DNA of 64,000 bases, taken from NCBI GenBank assembly GCA_034336665.1, contig JAPFBE010000003.1:64213352-64277351 (forward strand). Reading direction: 5' to 3'. Numbering within the stretch: position 1 is the stretch's first letter; the number at the start of each line of letters is the position of its first letter. The notes under the pieces are model-generated. The model did not search any database. It was not told where the DNA came from and saw only the letters and a list, made by a program, of their open reading frames with translations. This DNA comes from Luscinia megarhynchos. Taxonomy: Eukaryota > Chordata > Aves > Passeriformes > Turdidae. Below are positions 53,101 through 64,000 of the stretch, one piece after another. A program made the translations under genes and the position numbers.

Positions 53101-56100
53101 AACAAAGAAAATAACAGGTTGCCCATCTCTTGTGTCTTCAAATCAAGATGAGATGTGCTTTTGAAAGACAAGCTTCAGCCAAAAATAGGAGAGTAGAAGA
53201 TAAATGAATGCAGTTTCACATATTTCACACAGAAAATGAAACCAGATGATCTAACATTTCCTGTTTATTTCAATGCATGTTTTGATTAATTAATTTCTTT
53301 TTGTTTAACTTTGTCAGAGATTCCTAGAATAATACATTTTTAAGACAGAGAAGCTGTTGGCTAGTTTGACCAGTGATTCCAATTATTTGGGAGTTGAGGA
53401 GTTTATTTGATATGACAGTTCTCTGGACGATTTAATCCAAGTCAGATGGTGGATGGAACATTCATTTTTGTTAAGCCTTTCAAGATATTGTTGACTTTTC
53501 TCTGTTAGTTGCTTCTCAAGTAAAATTATTATTTCTTAAATGACTAACTGAATATTAAAAAATTAACATTAAATTTGTGCTTCATCTGGCCAGTAGAGGT
53601 TTTATCATGTAAATCTTTAAGCATAGAAGGGTGGGTTAAAATAATTATCTTCTATTTGTAACAGATTCCTTGCTATAGAGAGGCTGCCTCTTGCCACAGA
53701 TTTGGTAGGTGGAGAACTGGAGTTAAAGCTCCAAGGTTTTTATAGGAGAAATTTGGGAAGAAATCAGTCTGAGAGGTTATTATGGGGATCACTGCTTTTG
53801 GATGCTTTGATAAATTTGCTTTGCTTCATCCACTCCATATTGCAATTACGTTCCAGATGGCATATTAATAGGAAATAATATAGTGGATCAGTGCTGGATA
53901 TTTTCTCCCAGGTCAAAAATGGAGCTGCAGTTCATATATGTACCAGGATATTTGGACCAAACCTTGCCTTCAGGAAATGAAAAAGTTTCCATTTAATTAT
54001 GACAATGTTTTGCTCCTGGCAGCATATGTATGTATCATGTGTATATACATCTGGATATTTGTTTAGTCTTTTTTTTTATTATTTTTATATATGAATACAT
54101 GTGCATCACACTTATGCACGCTTAGACACAATTTTTCTTTTAAAGCCAAACCTACAATGTCCCAGAAGTCCAAGCTAGCAAGTGACAGAAAGTCTATGGC
54201 CTGATGCCATTCTTGAGTAGATGGGAGTCTGTCTTTTTTGAACTTTAGAAGACTTTCTATGCATATACTTCTGAAATCAGACCTTGGGCATCTTCCAGAT
54301 GCTTGAAATGGTCTTAACCAAGAATCCCTCAAGATTTGTCCTCAAATAAATCAGCTGTGAAAGCATTATTTCCAGAAGTGAATCGCTTTCTGTTCTCCAT
54401 GTGATCTAGTTCCAGGGCTTCTCATATGTTTCTCAAAACTCCAATTCTGCTTCCAGATGTGAATTAAATGTAAAAGGTACACATTTTTGTTTTCACTTGT
54501 TCCTTTATTGAAGGTATTTTCCTGGTACTTTCTCTGGAGAACACTGGAGCAATGGTAGACTGTTGTTTCAGGATGGCAATTTCAGATAAAAATAAAAACT
54601 ATCAATGAACTATGGAATGAAGAAATCATATTGGAGAGGGACAAGGCTGTTAGTTATTTTATATATATATGGGAGAATATACTACAAAAAATTTGAGTAC
54701 AAAAAAATTTTTGAGAGGTCTTTTCAGATTATATACTTTTATTACATGTAAATATCTGAGATCACTTTTTCCCCAGTACACATGAAAGTTAGATCCCTCT
54801 TCCTGCAATGGGTGACCAAGAAGAGCTGCTCCAGGGGCTTTGGTGGTGGGAACAGCAACTGCAGAGCTGTGATCACCACACTCCCCCTTAGAACAAATAG
54901 TCACCAACACTGCAACCATTATTTAGAGAAAGATAAAAACAACAGGTAAAAACAGATGCAAATTTTCAATTTCTTCTTTATAAAGCAGGCATTTTCCCTG
55001 TAGCACACATGAATCCTGCAGCAGCCATGAGTAAGACTTTGCTCTGAAAGGAACTGGCCAATCTTGCAGTAGAATTGGAGGCTATTTAACAATGCAGAAG
55101 TCAAATAGCCAAATGATCCAAACCCAAAAGTTTGGAATTTCATATTTATCCACCAAAAGAGTATGAAATTATCTATTCATTAGAGGTGATGAGGCCTTGT
55201 AAGTGGAGATGCCAGTGAAACAGTCCCTGTCTGTGTACTGTGCTCCACTGTCTTTCTCTGGTCAAATATGTGTTCATGTAATCCAACATTTTTAAAGCAG
55301 ATTTTACATGTCTCCTGGTCACTGGAATAAGCACTGAGAACAAACTCAAAGCCTCCATGTGAAATCCCAGCTCCAGGGTTCAGCAGCAGTGGAACCAGAA
55401 CAAAGACTTTGATGATATCTTGATTTGTCTGGAGAAAAAGAGAGACACAGGAGGAAACAGCAAGAGCCAAATGAAATCACAGTTCTTCTTTACACTTGGC
55501 TCCTGGATGTCCAGTAGTGATTATTCTGATTGTCTTTGTGGTTTTCCTTGGTGTGCTTCATCAAGTGATACAGCTGTATGGTATGATAAGCTTACATTAA
55601 AAAAATTAAAATATTTGTTTAAGCCAAGCTAATTAAAGTTCTAATTCTTATTCCCCTAATGACACTCATTTTATTTATCTCAATTTAATAATCCTGGATA
55701 TAAAGACTACTGAACAAAGCAAACAAAGGCACTCCAAATACTCATTCTGTATGTCATTACCAGAAAATTATCTCAAATGACATCTATTAACATTTTTAAT
55801 TGACTTGCAGTCAGCAGGGGAATTTTCAACAAGAAATTAATCGGTCTGTTTATACTGGAAATTCCTCAGAACTCCTGACCATTTGGATTTGATATACTTA
55901 AAAGAAAACATTTTGCAGAAAGATTAGATACGCCCAGTGCAGCCACATCACCCTGGGACATGGCACATTTTGCTTTTTAGAGCCCACGTGGGGGATTTGC
56001 AGAGGTAGGAGTCTGCTGTGTGAGAGCAGTGAGCTGGCTGGTGTTGCATCAGGCAGGGCAGCCTCCAGATGACCCCAGAGCAGTGTGTCACTGCTCCACT

Positions 56101-56899
56101 GCCTGCAGACCAAGCACACACAGACCTCAGGCTCAGGGCATCAATAAGGGCAGTTGGATAGCCCTGTCAGCTGCCTCTCCTCATGGCATGCCAGAGAGAT
56201 CACATCTGGACAGACAATGGTCAGATAGCCACCTGTAGGTCCCAACTTCGTGCCAATCAATCTCCTGCAACATCTTCCCAGTTCATCCAGTTTGAAATCA
56301 TCTTTCTTTAGCATGGATGGCTGTCATACTCAACATCAAAGTGAGGGTCATACCTCTGCCTTGCCACTCATACTTCCTTTCCCCTATAGGAGCACAAACA
56401 TCAAATTTCCAGGGATCACCAGTTTCCATCTCACAATGACAAGATTCATCTCATCCTCCATTTTCATAATTTCACACTTTTACCCATGCATTCTGACATC
56501 CAGGACAAACTTTTCTTTTATCTAAGTTTTGCACTTCTACTATAATTTAGTTCTTCTATTTATATCCTTCTTGGTGGTTCATCATCACCCCATGAAGTTA
56601 TCTTTTTCACAATTTCTTTTCATTTGGGATGAATATAAATTCCCATACAGTTCTTGCCCCTATTTCGTAAAAAGGTTTCAAGTTTTTCATTCCCAGAATC
56701 CAAAAATCCTGCACCTTTTGTTTATCAATATTTTTCCATTCAAGTCACAAATATGAGTTATAAACATACTTATATGTATTGTCCTGTTAACTACCATTAA
56801 GTTCTACTGTCTCCAAGTGACTTTTGGTAAGAAAATATTATTTTCTTTTTTCCCATCTTATTACTTATGTCTTTATAATCCGTAGCCTGTATAACTGAT
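50149..56899. other. Unique AT-rich non-coding DNA
   Basis: No supported gene. A 148-codon minus-strand ORF at 50370-50816 is rich in Phe, Leu and Cys from AT-rich codons and matches nothing I know. Short (TAA)n lies at about 51894-51910 and (TA)n at about 54659-54670. A GC-richer patch lies at about 55980-56250. Confidence 0.5.
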
Positions 56900-57277
56900 T
56901 TATCCTGGCTTGTACCTCAATCTCAGTACTAACCTTCCCAGTCTATGTAGAGGAGCACATTTAGGTGAGAAGCTGCAGTGTGAGCCCCAGAAAAGAGGCT
57001 GTGAAGTGCCGACCCTTTGCATAACAAAGGACCTGCGGCCAGGTGAGGGGCACTCAGGTAACACCACCTGAGAAACTGTCCCAGCACTGTCTGGCATCAC
57101 AGGCAGGTTAACTACAGCAAGATCATCATGAGAAACTTCTGGATCAACACACAGGAGGTCAGGATGCTGCAGGATGATGCAGGGTTTCACTGTGATCAGC
57201 AAACAGTAGTGTGTGTGACTAGTCAGATCAAGCTGTATATGAACTCTTGCAGGTTTTAAGAATCCTTTGAAAACCAC
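56900..57277 (-). pseudogene. Protease-like ORF, possible relic of a trypsin-type domain (weak)
   Basis: A 125-codon ORF on the minus strand in a GC-richer patch. Its middle part shows, in order, ILQHPD, then SHDDLAVVNL, then PV, then VSQVVLPE, then a Gly-rich turn and a Val-Gly. Trypsin-fold (S1) proteases and the inactive plasminogen/HGF-type domains have the same order: I-x-HP near the 90s loop, DIALLKL with the catalytic Asp, PV, then V-x-LP and a GWG. The spacing is close, but GWG is lost, no Cys pattern fits, and no flanking exon with the His or Ser motif is visible. This is an alignment by eye and may be coincidence. If real, it is a decayed single exon. Confidence 0.15.
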
Positions 57278-59415
57278 ACTTAGGGTGCCTCATTTCATGG
57301 GGGCACTTGCCAAGAATTTGCTATCAACCCAGATTTTTCTGCAATGTTCCTCATGTTCCATGAGCTGTGAGAGGATTTCTACAAGGTTCTGCATTTTGCT
57401 GTGTGAATCCATCACTTGACTAAGGTTTCATGAAACAAATACTGTTTATGAAAACTAAATATTAGCATAAATATTTTCTTAAAATGTAAAAACAGGGAGA
57501 GTTTGTTTGTTTCACTGTTAATGTTTTCCCTAGTTTCGTAGTCTAAGCAATAATGTTAACTTAAAATACTTATGAACTTCAAGGCAATTTGTAGAACTTA
57601 CTGGAAAATGCAGGGAAATTTAAAATCTCTTAATAGTTCCATAACTGTGCTGTTTCTCAGTGAAGAATAGCAAGCTAAGAAGCATTAGATATTAAAAATT
57701 AGTTTCTGGTTAGTATAACTGTTAGATTTTATTTCAAATACAAGCATGGATACTTTTTTTTTCAATCTAGTAGCAGATAATTTAAGGAACTTGGATCAGA
57801 TATTGACTGCATACATTGATTTTAGTGCTGAGAATTTTTCCTCGATGAAAACGTCTCACGTTTTGATTATTAGAGCACTTCCAGTGTGCTCCCTACTACA
57901 TCATCTGAAGTGAAATTTGCCCAAGGCAGTTTTTAAAATATCAGCTGCTTCAAGTATTTTAGCAGATCTTTAATTATTTCTCTGTCATTACTTCATCTCC
58001 CAGTCTCTTCAAAATTTGAAACTAAGCTGAAGCTGTTTTGCCCAGCACCAGAGCCCGTGTGAGATTGTCAGCTGTGATTCCAGACATCAAGAGCAGGTGA
58101 CTGCATGTGACTGCTCTTGTTGGATTTTGGAAGGGAAAAAAAAGGAAACTGCTGCCCAAGAACAGCTGAAAGTACAAAATTTTAGAAATCTGCAGCACCT
58201 TCAGAACTGACCTCAAGTTGTAAGAACTTATGAAAAAGCTGTTGGGGAGTCTTTAAAAACCTGTTTTGCTGTGGGGAATTGTGTGCTACAGTTAGCAAGC
58301 TCTGCTGTTGGCGTTATCTGCCACCATTGAACCACCATGGGCTTCCCATGAGGACCATTTGCTGTTTTTAGGAATAAACACATTTCTGTGCCAATGGGGA
58401 TAATGTTTTGCTATATATTATAACAATGAAAGTGCAACTGCTTTAATATTTTTCTGCATATAACTGAACAATTAGTTTGAAATAAATTGTATTTATATAT
58501 GACTAAAATTACTGACTGACACCTTCCCATGGAATTGCAGCCCTGGGAGCAGAACAACTGTTTTCAGGCAGTTTTCTATCCACACTAGGAGTGAATCTGA
58601 TTCCTGAGAAATCTTGCTATAATATACTTTTGCATAAATTAAAAAACATAGAGGGATACAGCTTGTGCATTAAAAAGAACAGTAAAACTTACAATTCTAT
58701 GCCCTCAGTTTTCCCCAATGCTTTGTTTTCTGACTGGAAAAAAATGAATGATACAGTTACTGTGGATTTATAAACAGCTATGAGGGACATAGAGAGTTTT
58801 TTACCTAAGACCTCTTTCTTCAGTGGATTGTACTGATTTTTATGCTAGCTAATAAAAATAGAAACAGGTTACAACTCCTACCAGTTTATGATCCTATATT
58901 GCTGCTCCAGGAGTGTGTCAGCTGAGGTGTCAGAAATAAGGCTTTTTTTCAAACATATATTTTTCAGAAAAAAAAAAAATACAAATTCAGCAGCTTGAGA
59001 ACTTCATCTGCGTTGGTTTTGCTATTAAAAAATTAAATTTTCTTAAGTGTATATTGTTTAACAATTTCAAAACAAACATTTCCAATTTTCCATTCAAGAT
59101 TTCTCTTAATTTTTAAAAATCTTTTCAGCTTTGTTTTTAACTAAATCTTTGAATTTATTTCTAAATATATAATGAGTATGGGAAAATTTCTTCCTTTGGC
59201 TGACCAAGAGTTTTGGAAAAATACTGAGAAATTAACAGAAAATATGCTTTCATTTATATGATTATGTTTAAGAAAAAATATTACTGAAGTGAACTCCCTG
59301 TTAAGATAAACCACATCTTTCAAACCATTTTTCTCATCATTAAAATTGCCTTTATGCCTTCCTGATCTTCCTGTACCTTAGAGGGGGGGGTTATAAAAAA
59401 AGAAAGTGACTTCTG
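57278..59415. other. Unique AT-rich non-coding DNA
   Basis: No gene recognised. A G8 run (59383-59390) lies about 30 bases before the next CR1 piece. Confidence 0.5.
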
Positions 59416-59570
59416 AAGCAGGCAGTGATAGGACAAAGGAGGATGGTTTTAAACTAAAGAAGGAAAGATTTAGATTGGGTGCTAAGTGTTTTTTCACAGA
59501 GGGTGGTGGAGCACTGGCACAGAAAAGTGGATGTCCCATCCTTGGAGGTGTTCAAGGCAGCTCAGAAGTG
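59416..59570 (+). mobile_element. CR1 LINE fragment, near 3' end, plus strand
   Basis: Contains 'gcagtgataggacaaaggaggatggttttaaactaaa', 'ttcacagagggtggtggagcactgg' and 'atgtcccatccttggaggtgttcaagg' type stretches, typical of the last part of avian CR1. The terminal octamers are missing, so the 3' end has been lost by deletion or decay. The 94-codon ORF starting at 59406 lies over this repeat and is not a gene. Confidence 0.9.
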
Positions 59571-62500
59571 CAGCCCCACTGTCTTCTGCTGTGTCTGGTG
59601 AGCTTCAGCACAAGAGTGCCACAATTGGGACAGACCACCTGGATGCTACACAGTAGGAGTATCTTAGGGGGGTTTTACCCACTGCAATAGGGAGGCATCC
59701 ATCATTACATCTATTATTATGTGGAAACAGAGACCTGGAGTTTTAGTGTTTTTCAAGGCCAAGAATCACACATCTAGTCTGAGATACCAAAAAAGGAGCC
59801 TGATTTTAAAAGTAGTCATCTACTTCTTACTGCCATAAAAGCATCAGGTATTTATAGATATTTCTTTCTGCTTTACAGCTGAGACTTTACACAATTAGTC
59901 CAGAGGTTACTTTAAGTCCCATTTCTAAGCCTATATGTTAATAAAGAATTTTTTCAAAGAGGGAAAATAGCTTTAAATTCATTTACCAAATAAATTCAAA
60001 AGCAAGTGAACAAGAGGCTATATAAAAATCAGAAGAGAGAAGAACTCCCTTCCTAAATTTCTAAAACCTTTGCAGATAATGTGTGACACAATGTTTTGTC
60101 TGTCTTTGTTGTGTTCTCCTGCCATGACTCCAAGTCAACAGAATAGCATCTTGTTCCTGGCAGCAATGAGCCAATAAAGAGACTCTCCAGCAGTTAAATC
60201 AATGTGTTTGGAAGTGCCTTTTTTCTCAGATCTCTTGCTAATTTTTGGAAAAAAAAACCACCAACTTTTCAGTTAAAGGATCTTTTATTGTTTTCCAAAT
60301 GCTAGATTAAATAATACCTGAGGAATGCTATAAGCTACACTTTTAGCCAAATTCCGTCTGTATTCCTTTTGAAAAGCACACTTTCAACCTCGTTGAATAA
60401 AAATTAGGACATTTTTCAAATTAATTTCAGGTTCCATAATAATCTCATTAAAAATATGCCTTAGGTGAAAAATAACCTCTTCCAAGAATTGCTTAATTTC
60501 TAAGAGGATCTGAGGGTCAGAAATCAAAATGTGCCTTTGTGCCTTCTGGATACAGTAACAGAAATATCTTTACTGAAGTAAACATTGAAGGAAGATTTTT
60601 TACTCAGATTTTGCCAAACCTCAGTAAAGACCCTAGTGAAGTAGGGCTGGTGATTAATCATATATGTAATTAACACTTGCTCTTTAAAGAGTTTTTTCTA
60701 CCACTGTGAAGACAGTTTTATCTCACTGAGGGCTGTTCATGGAAAGACTGCTGACTTCCATTTCAATGTGATCAAAACTTTTCTGACTAATGCCCTTTGT
60801 CTTTTGGGCCTCCTAAAAGCCTTCATTTGACCTCATGTCATTACTGCACAGCAAATGTAGGAGATAGGCAGAAGGTATGCAAATACAGAGGGGTAGAATA
60901 ACAAGGAACACTTTTAAGAACCTGTTTTTGAGGGGAGTTCATTCATCTTACAACAATTACACTTTTTAACCCCATAATATTACCTTCAATATAATATGAT
61001 CTAATTTATTGTGTGTCAATTATTCTTTTACCATTTTCTCTTTCACAATGAGAAATTTGATAGCATAGTCCACTTCTCTTTGTTTCCTTCTCAGGCTCAC
61101 TTTTTTTGCTTACATGCTTTATCATTAAATTGCACTTTCTGGATTTCAAATGAGAGGATAAAATAATTTTAGGACTATCAGTGCACAGAGAGACCAGAAG
61201 AATTGCAGCTGAAGTTGCATCACATGTAACACTAAGACCTTAAACACATGGAGTAGAAGGAATCCAGCAATGTGTCATCTCTTCCCAGGGGCCAGGTTCC
61301 TGTGCCATTCTGGCAGCGTGAAGCAGCAGAGCTGGGGGTGAGTGCACATAAACAGAACCTGCCCTCTGGTTCTGGAACTGGTGCTGGCACTCCCTCTGGC
61401 AGCAGAAAGCTCACTCAGTTCTCACTGCCTGAGTACCACTCCTGTACTCCACACTGAAGTAAAGGTTTGCCTTCAGTAGGTGCCTTGTGAAGGCACTGCT
61501 GTTCCCAGCTCTACTGACCCCACCATGGCACCAGCCACCACATTCAGTCTGTCCTCAGAGCCCTGAGCTAGTATTGCAAGCACACTGCACAGAATTCAGC
61601 TGAATCCAGCTCCAAGTTTCATCAGTTTTGTTTTGCTTACACATCCCTTCAGTTATCACCTTTTCTAGAAGCAGGCAAAGGCACATGTTATGTGGTTAGC
61701 CAAGTTTAAAGGTCTAACAAGTACTTTTCACTAAGAAAAACTGAAACTTGAGTCAAGGGTCTTTGTTACAGCATTATTTCTTTGCAATAGAATTAAAGCA
61801 AAATGAAGCCTAAATTATTCCCATCTTGCAGGGATCTAAAATAGATATTACTTCACAGTTTCAAACATCTTTCACCTGACATTTGAACCCTAAAATCCCC
61901 TTACCAAAGTTTCATAAGTATCACTCATATGTGGTTATTATTTGCCTCCTGTTTCGCACTTCATCCCTTATGTTCTGCCTCACAAATTAAGTCAGCAAAC
62001 ATTTCTCCATTCCTGAGTAGATTACACATGTACTTTGCTGGTACATAAAGCAGTTCCACATTTTTACAGCTGGCTAAAACAACTGTTTCAGAGTAGCAGC
62101 TGCTCCTGATGCCCATTTACCACTTTCAGGTAACCTATAGGTCTGAATCCATTGAGAAAAAAGCTCCACTCCAACAGAAAAAAAGAAAATAAACTCTGCA
62201 AGAAACTGATGAAATGAGATAAAAGAAAAGAATGCACAGTATAAGAGCATGCATTTAGAAAAATTTGAAAATATTAGCCACTAAAGACATGTAGAATTTT
62301 AATTAACAGCACATAAAGAGAAAGGCTACAGGACTGATGAGATAAGGGAAAGACTACCTCACAGCAGGAAAGGCACTTTTATCTAACCAGGACAAAGGTA
62401 GGAAAACTTCACTGTTATTATCATTGAAGTTCTACTGTGAGAGTTAGCATGGCTCAAGAGGGACATATTTAGACTGGAAGATAATATTGACCTAGGAACA

Positions 62501-64000
62501 AATGGATATGAGAAGGCCAGTGATAAATTCAGCTTGCAAAATAAAAGACTTTGAGTCATTACAGCAGATTTTGAAACAGCCATTCATAATGAGTAGCCTT
62601 GGGGAAAAAATATGAAATGGTTTTACATTGGAGCTTACAATTTAATTACATTATATAAAGTGGTGGAGCATTTTGCAGTAATTAGAACATGGACTTCGTG
62701 ACTCAGAAAGTCTTTGCCAGCACTGCAGTCTGGTGTGAATCTCAGATCACACATTCTTAGCTATTCTCATCATGTTTTTCCTTTTGAGTAACTCTGGATA
62801 AATGATAACTTTCTGTCAAATGGTAGTGCCATTTAAACAATTTCAAGAGTTTTTCTTTCCATGCCAAGTTTCTATTCAGTGGGGACCTGAGTAATACCTT
62901 GTGTTCCTGAGCAAATCTGCTCACTGGGGTAGATTCTGTTTCTTTTGTTCTGTTGGAAAATTTCACTCTTCCAGAACTTTTCCACAGATAATGCTCTCAG
63001 CTATGTGGGTGAAAAAAAATACCAAAACTTTGGCCTTCAGTTTTTCTTTGCAGGCTTTTATGACTAATTAGGTTTTCATCCAAGTATCAAAAATACTCAT
63101 CTCCTATTTCAAGCATTTAGATCACACCAGAATAAGGTAAACCTAATTTTATCCTCAGCAAAACTCCTTCCTTCTTATAAGGTGTGAAATCAGATTTAAT
63201 GTTCTCCTGTTGTAATGTCTCTTTATGACCATACATCGAAAATCTCAAGGGTCCAAAATCTAGGACTTTGTGGCCAAATAGTCAAACTCTGAAAATTTAA
63301 GAAATAAAATATAAGAAATCTTTTTGGATCACGGCCTGAGAGACAGACACAAATACGGCCCAGATGCACTTGACATTTCCACTGTTTGCTCCTTCCAGCT
63401 TCTGGTGGTAAAATCAGTCAAAGGTATTTGTAGTAGGCTGGGCTTTGATACATAACTGGTAAAAACCAGAGAGCTCAAGTCCTGGAACTAACTGAAATAA
63501 AGATTTCCACGAGAAACACAGAAGAGATACAGAAGATGTCAAATGTCAGTATTCCCCAAGCTTTCACAAGTCTGCATTTCTTTGTATTTATTATTTCAAC
63601 CCAAACCTTTGGATAGCCCATTTTGATGAAATATAGTGTAGAATCGATTCATTGGAACTTCTGCTGTCACCTCAGCCACTTGATTTCTCATGGTTCACAT
63701 ATCAGATTCAAATAAGATCCTAATCGACCAAAATCTCTTTGGACTTCCGAATTTCACAGGGCACCTCCTGGATTTTGTCAGTTGCAGTGTTGCTCTCCCC
63801 ATCACTTTGGTTTTTGTGTCAGTGAAATGTTCCCTGAGGTGGGCTTCCCAACTTGCTTCTGCCTTTCATGGACATTGTTTCAAGAAAAGCTTCACTTACA
63901 CAGCAATTCTCAAATTAACTCTCTTTTTACAGAAACACTTAGATGTGAAGCAATTATTTTTCATTCAATCCAGATTTTCATGCTCATTTGTGTAATTGCA
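59571..64000. other. Unique AT-rich non-coding DNA
   Basis: No supported gene, RNA or transposon. The stretch at about 60300-60480 is repeat-free and AT-rich with many ATTA/TAAT words, so conserved non-coding sequence is possible. A GC-richer patch at about 61230-61620 gives overlapping ORFs on both strands, including a short Gly/Pro-rich one, with no recognisable product. Confidence 0.5.

Noticed and set aside
59406..59690. 94-codon plus-strand ORF
   Set aside because: Lies over a CR1 3'-region fragment and its flank.

Overview
The window looks like AT-rich, non-coding nuclear DNA from a bird. The main evidence is a set of CR1 LINE fragments. Three of them keep the typical avian CR1 3' end, with the 'CCCTTCCAACC' type motif followed by tandem ATTCTATG/ATTCTGTG octamers. 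There is also an LTR-like sequence, which I suspect is passerine. There are no bacterial-type operons, rRNA, tRNA or CRISPR arrays. No open reading frame exceeds 148 codons. With the stop density of DNA this AT-rich, an ORF of about 150 codons is near the chance limit for 64 kb read in six frames (my rough estimate). I therefore read the window as intergenic (gene desert) or deep intronic sequence.

Layout: 1-442 holds two CR1 pieces joined head to head (inverted RT-region piece, then a 3' end). About 6556-7330 is a probable solo endogenous-retrovirus LTR on the minus strand. 7.3-22.7 kb is mostly unique AT-rich DNA with two AT palindromes (15.7 and 16.1 kb) and an ATGA microsatellite (17.06 kb). 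A compound GGAGAAGAA/GAACAA microsatellite lies at 22.69-22.80 kb. Minus-strand CR1 3' ends lie at 23.7-24.05 and 30.62-30.77 kb. A possible short terminal exon (acceptor, ORF, stop, AATAAA) sits at 32.84-33.03 kb. An AC/AT microsatellite (38.62 kb) and a 108-base A/C-only tract (39.54-39.64 kb) follow. Plus-strand internal CR1 pieces are at 40.6-40.9, 44.65-45.5 and 59.4-59.6 kb. An interstitial telomeric (TTAGGG-type) block lies at 47.686-47.770 kb and an A23 run at 50.13 kb. A GC-richer minus-strand ORF at 56.90-57.28 kb faintly resembles the middle of a trypsin-like protease domain.

No genes act together here. The content is decayed retrotransposons, simple repeats and unique non-coding DNA, parts of which (about 26.6-27.0, 33.9-34.2 and 60.3-60.5 kb) may be conserved regulatory elements. 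I found no clear new biological system. The items most worth checking are the interstitial telomere block, the head-to-head CR1, the possible terminal exon and the protease-like ORF.
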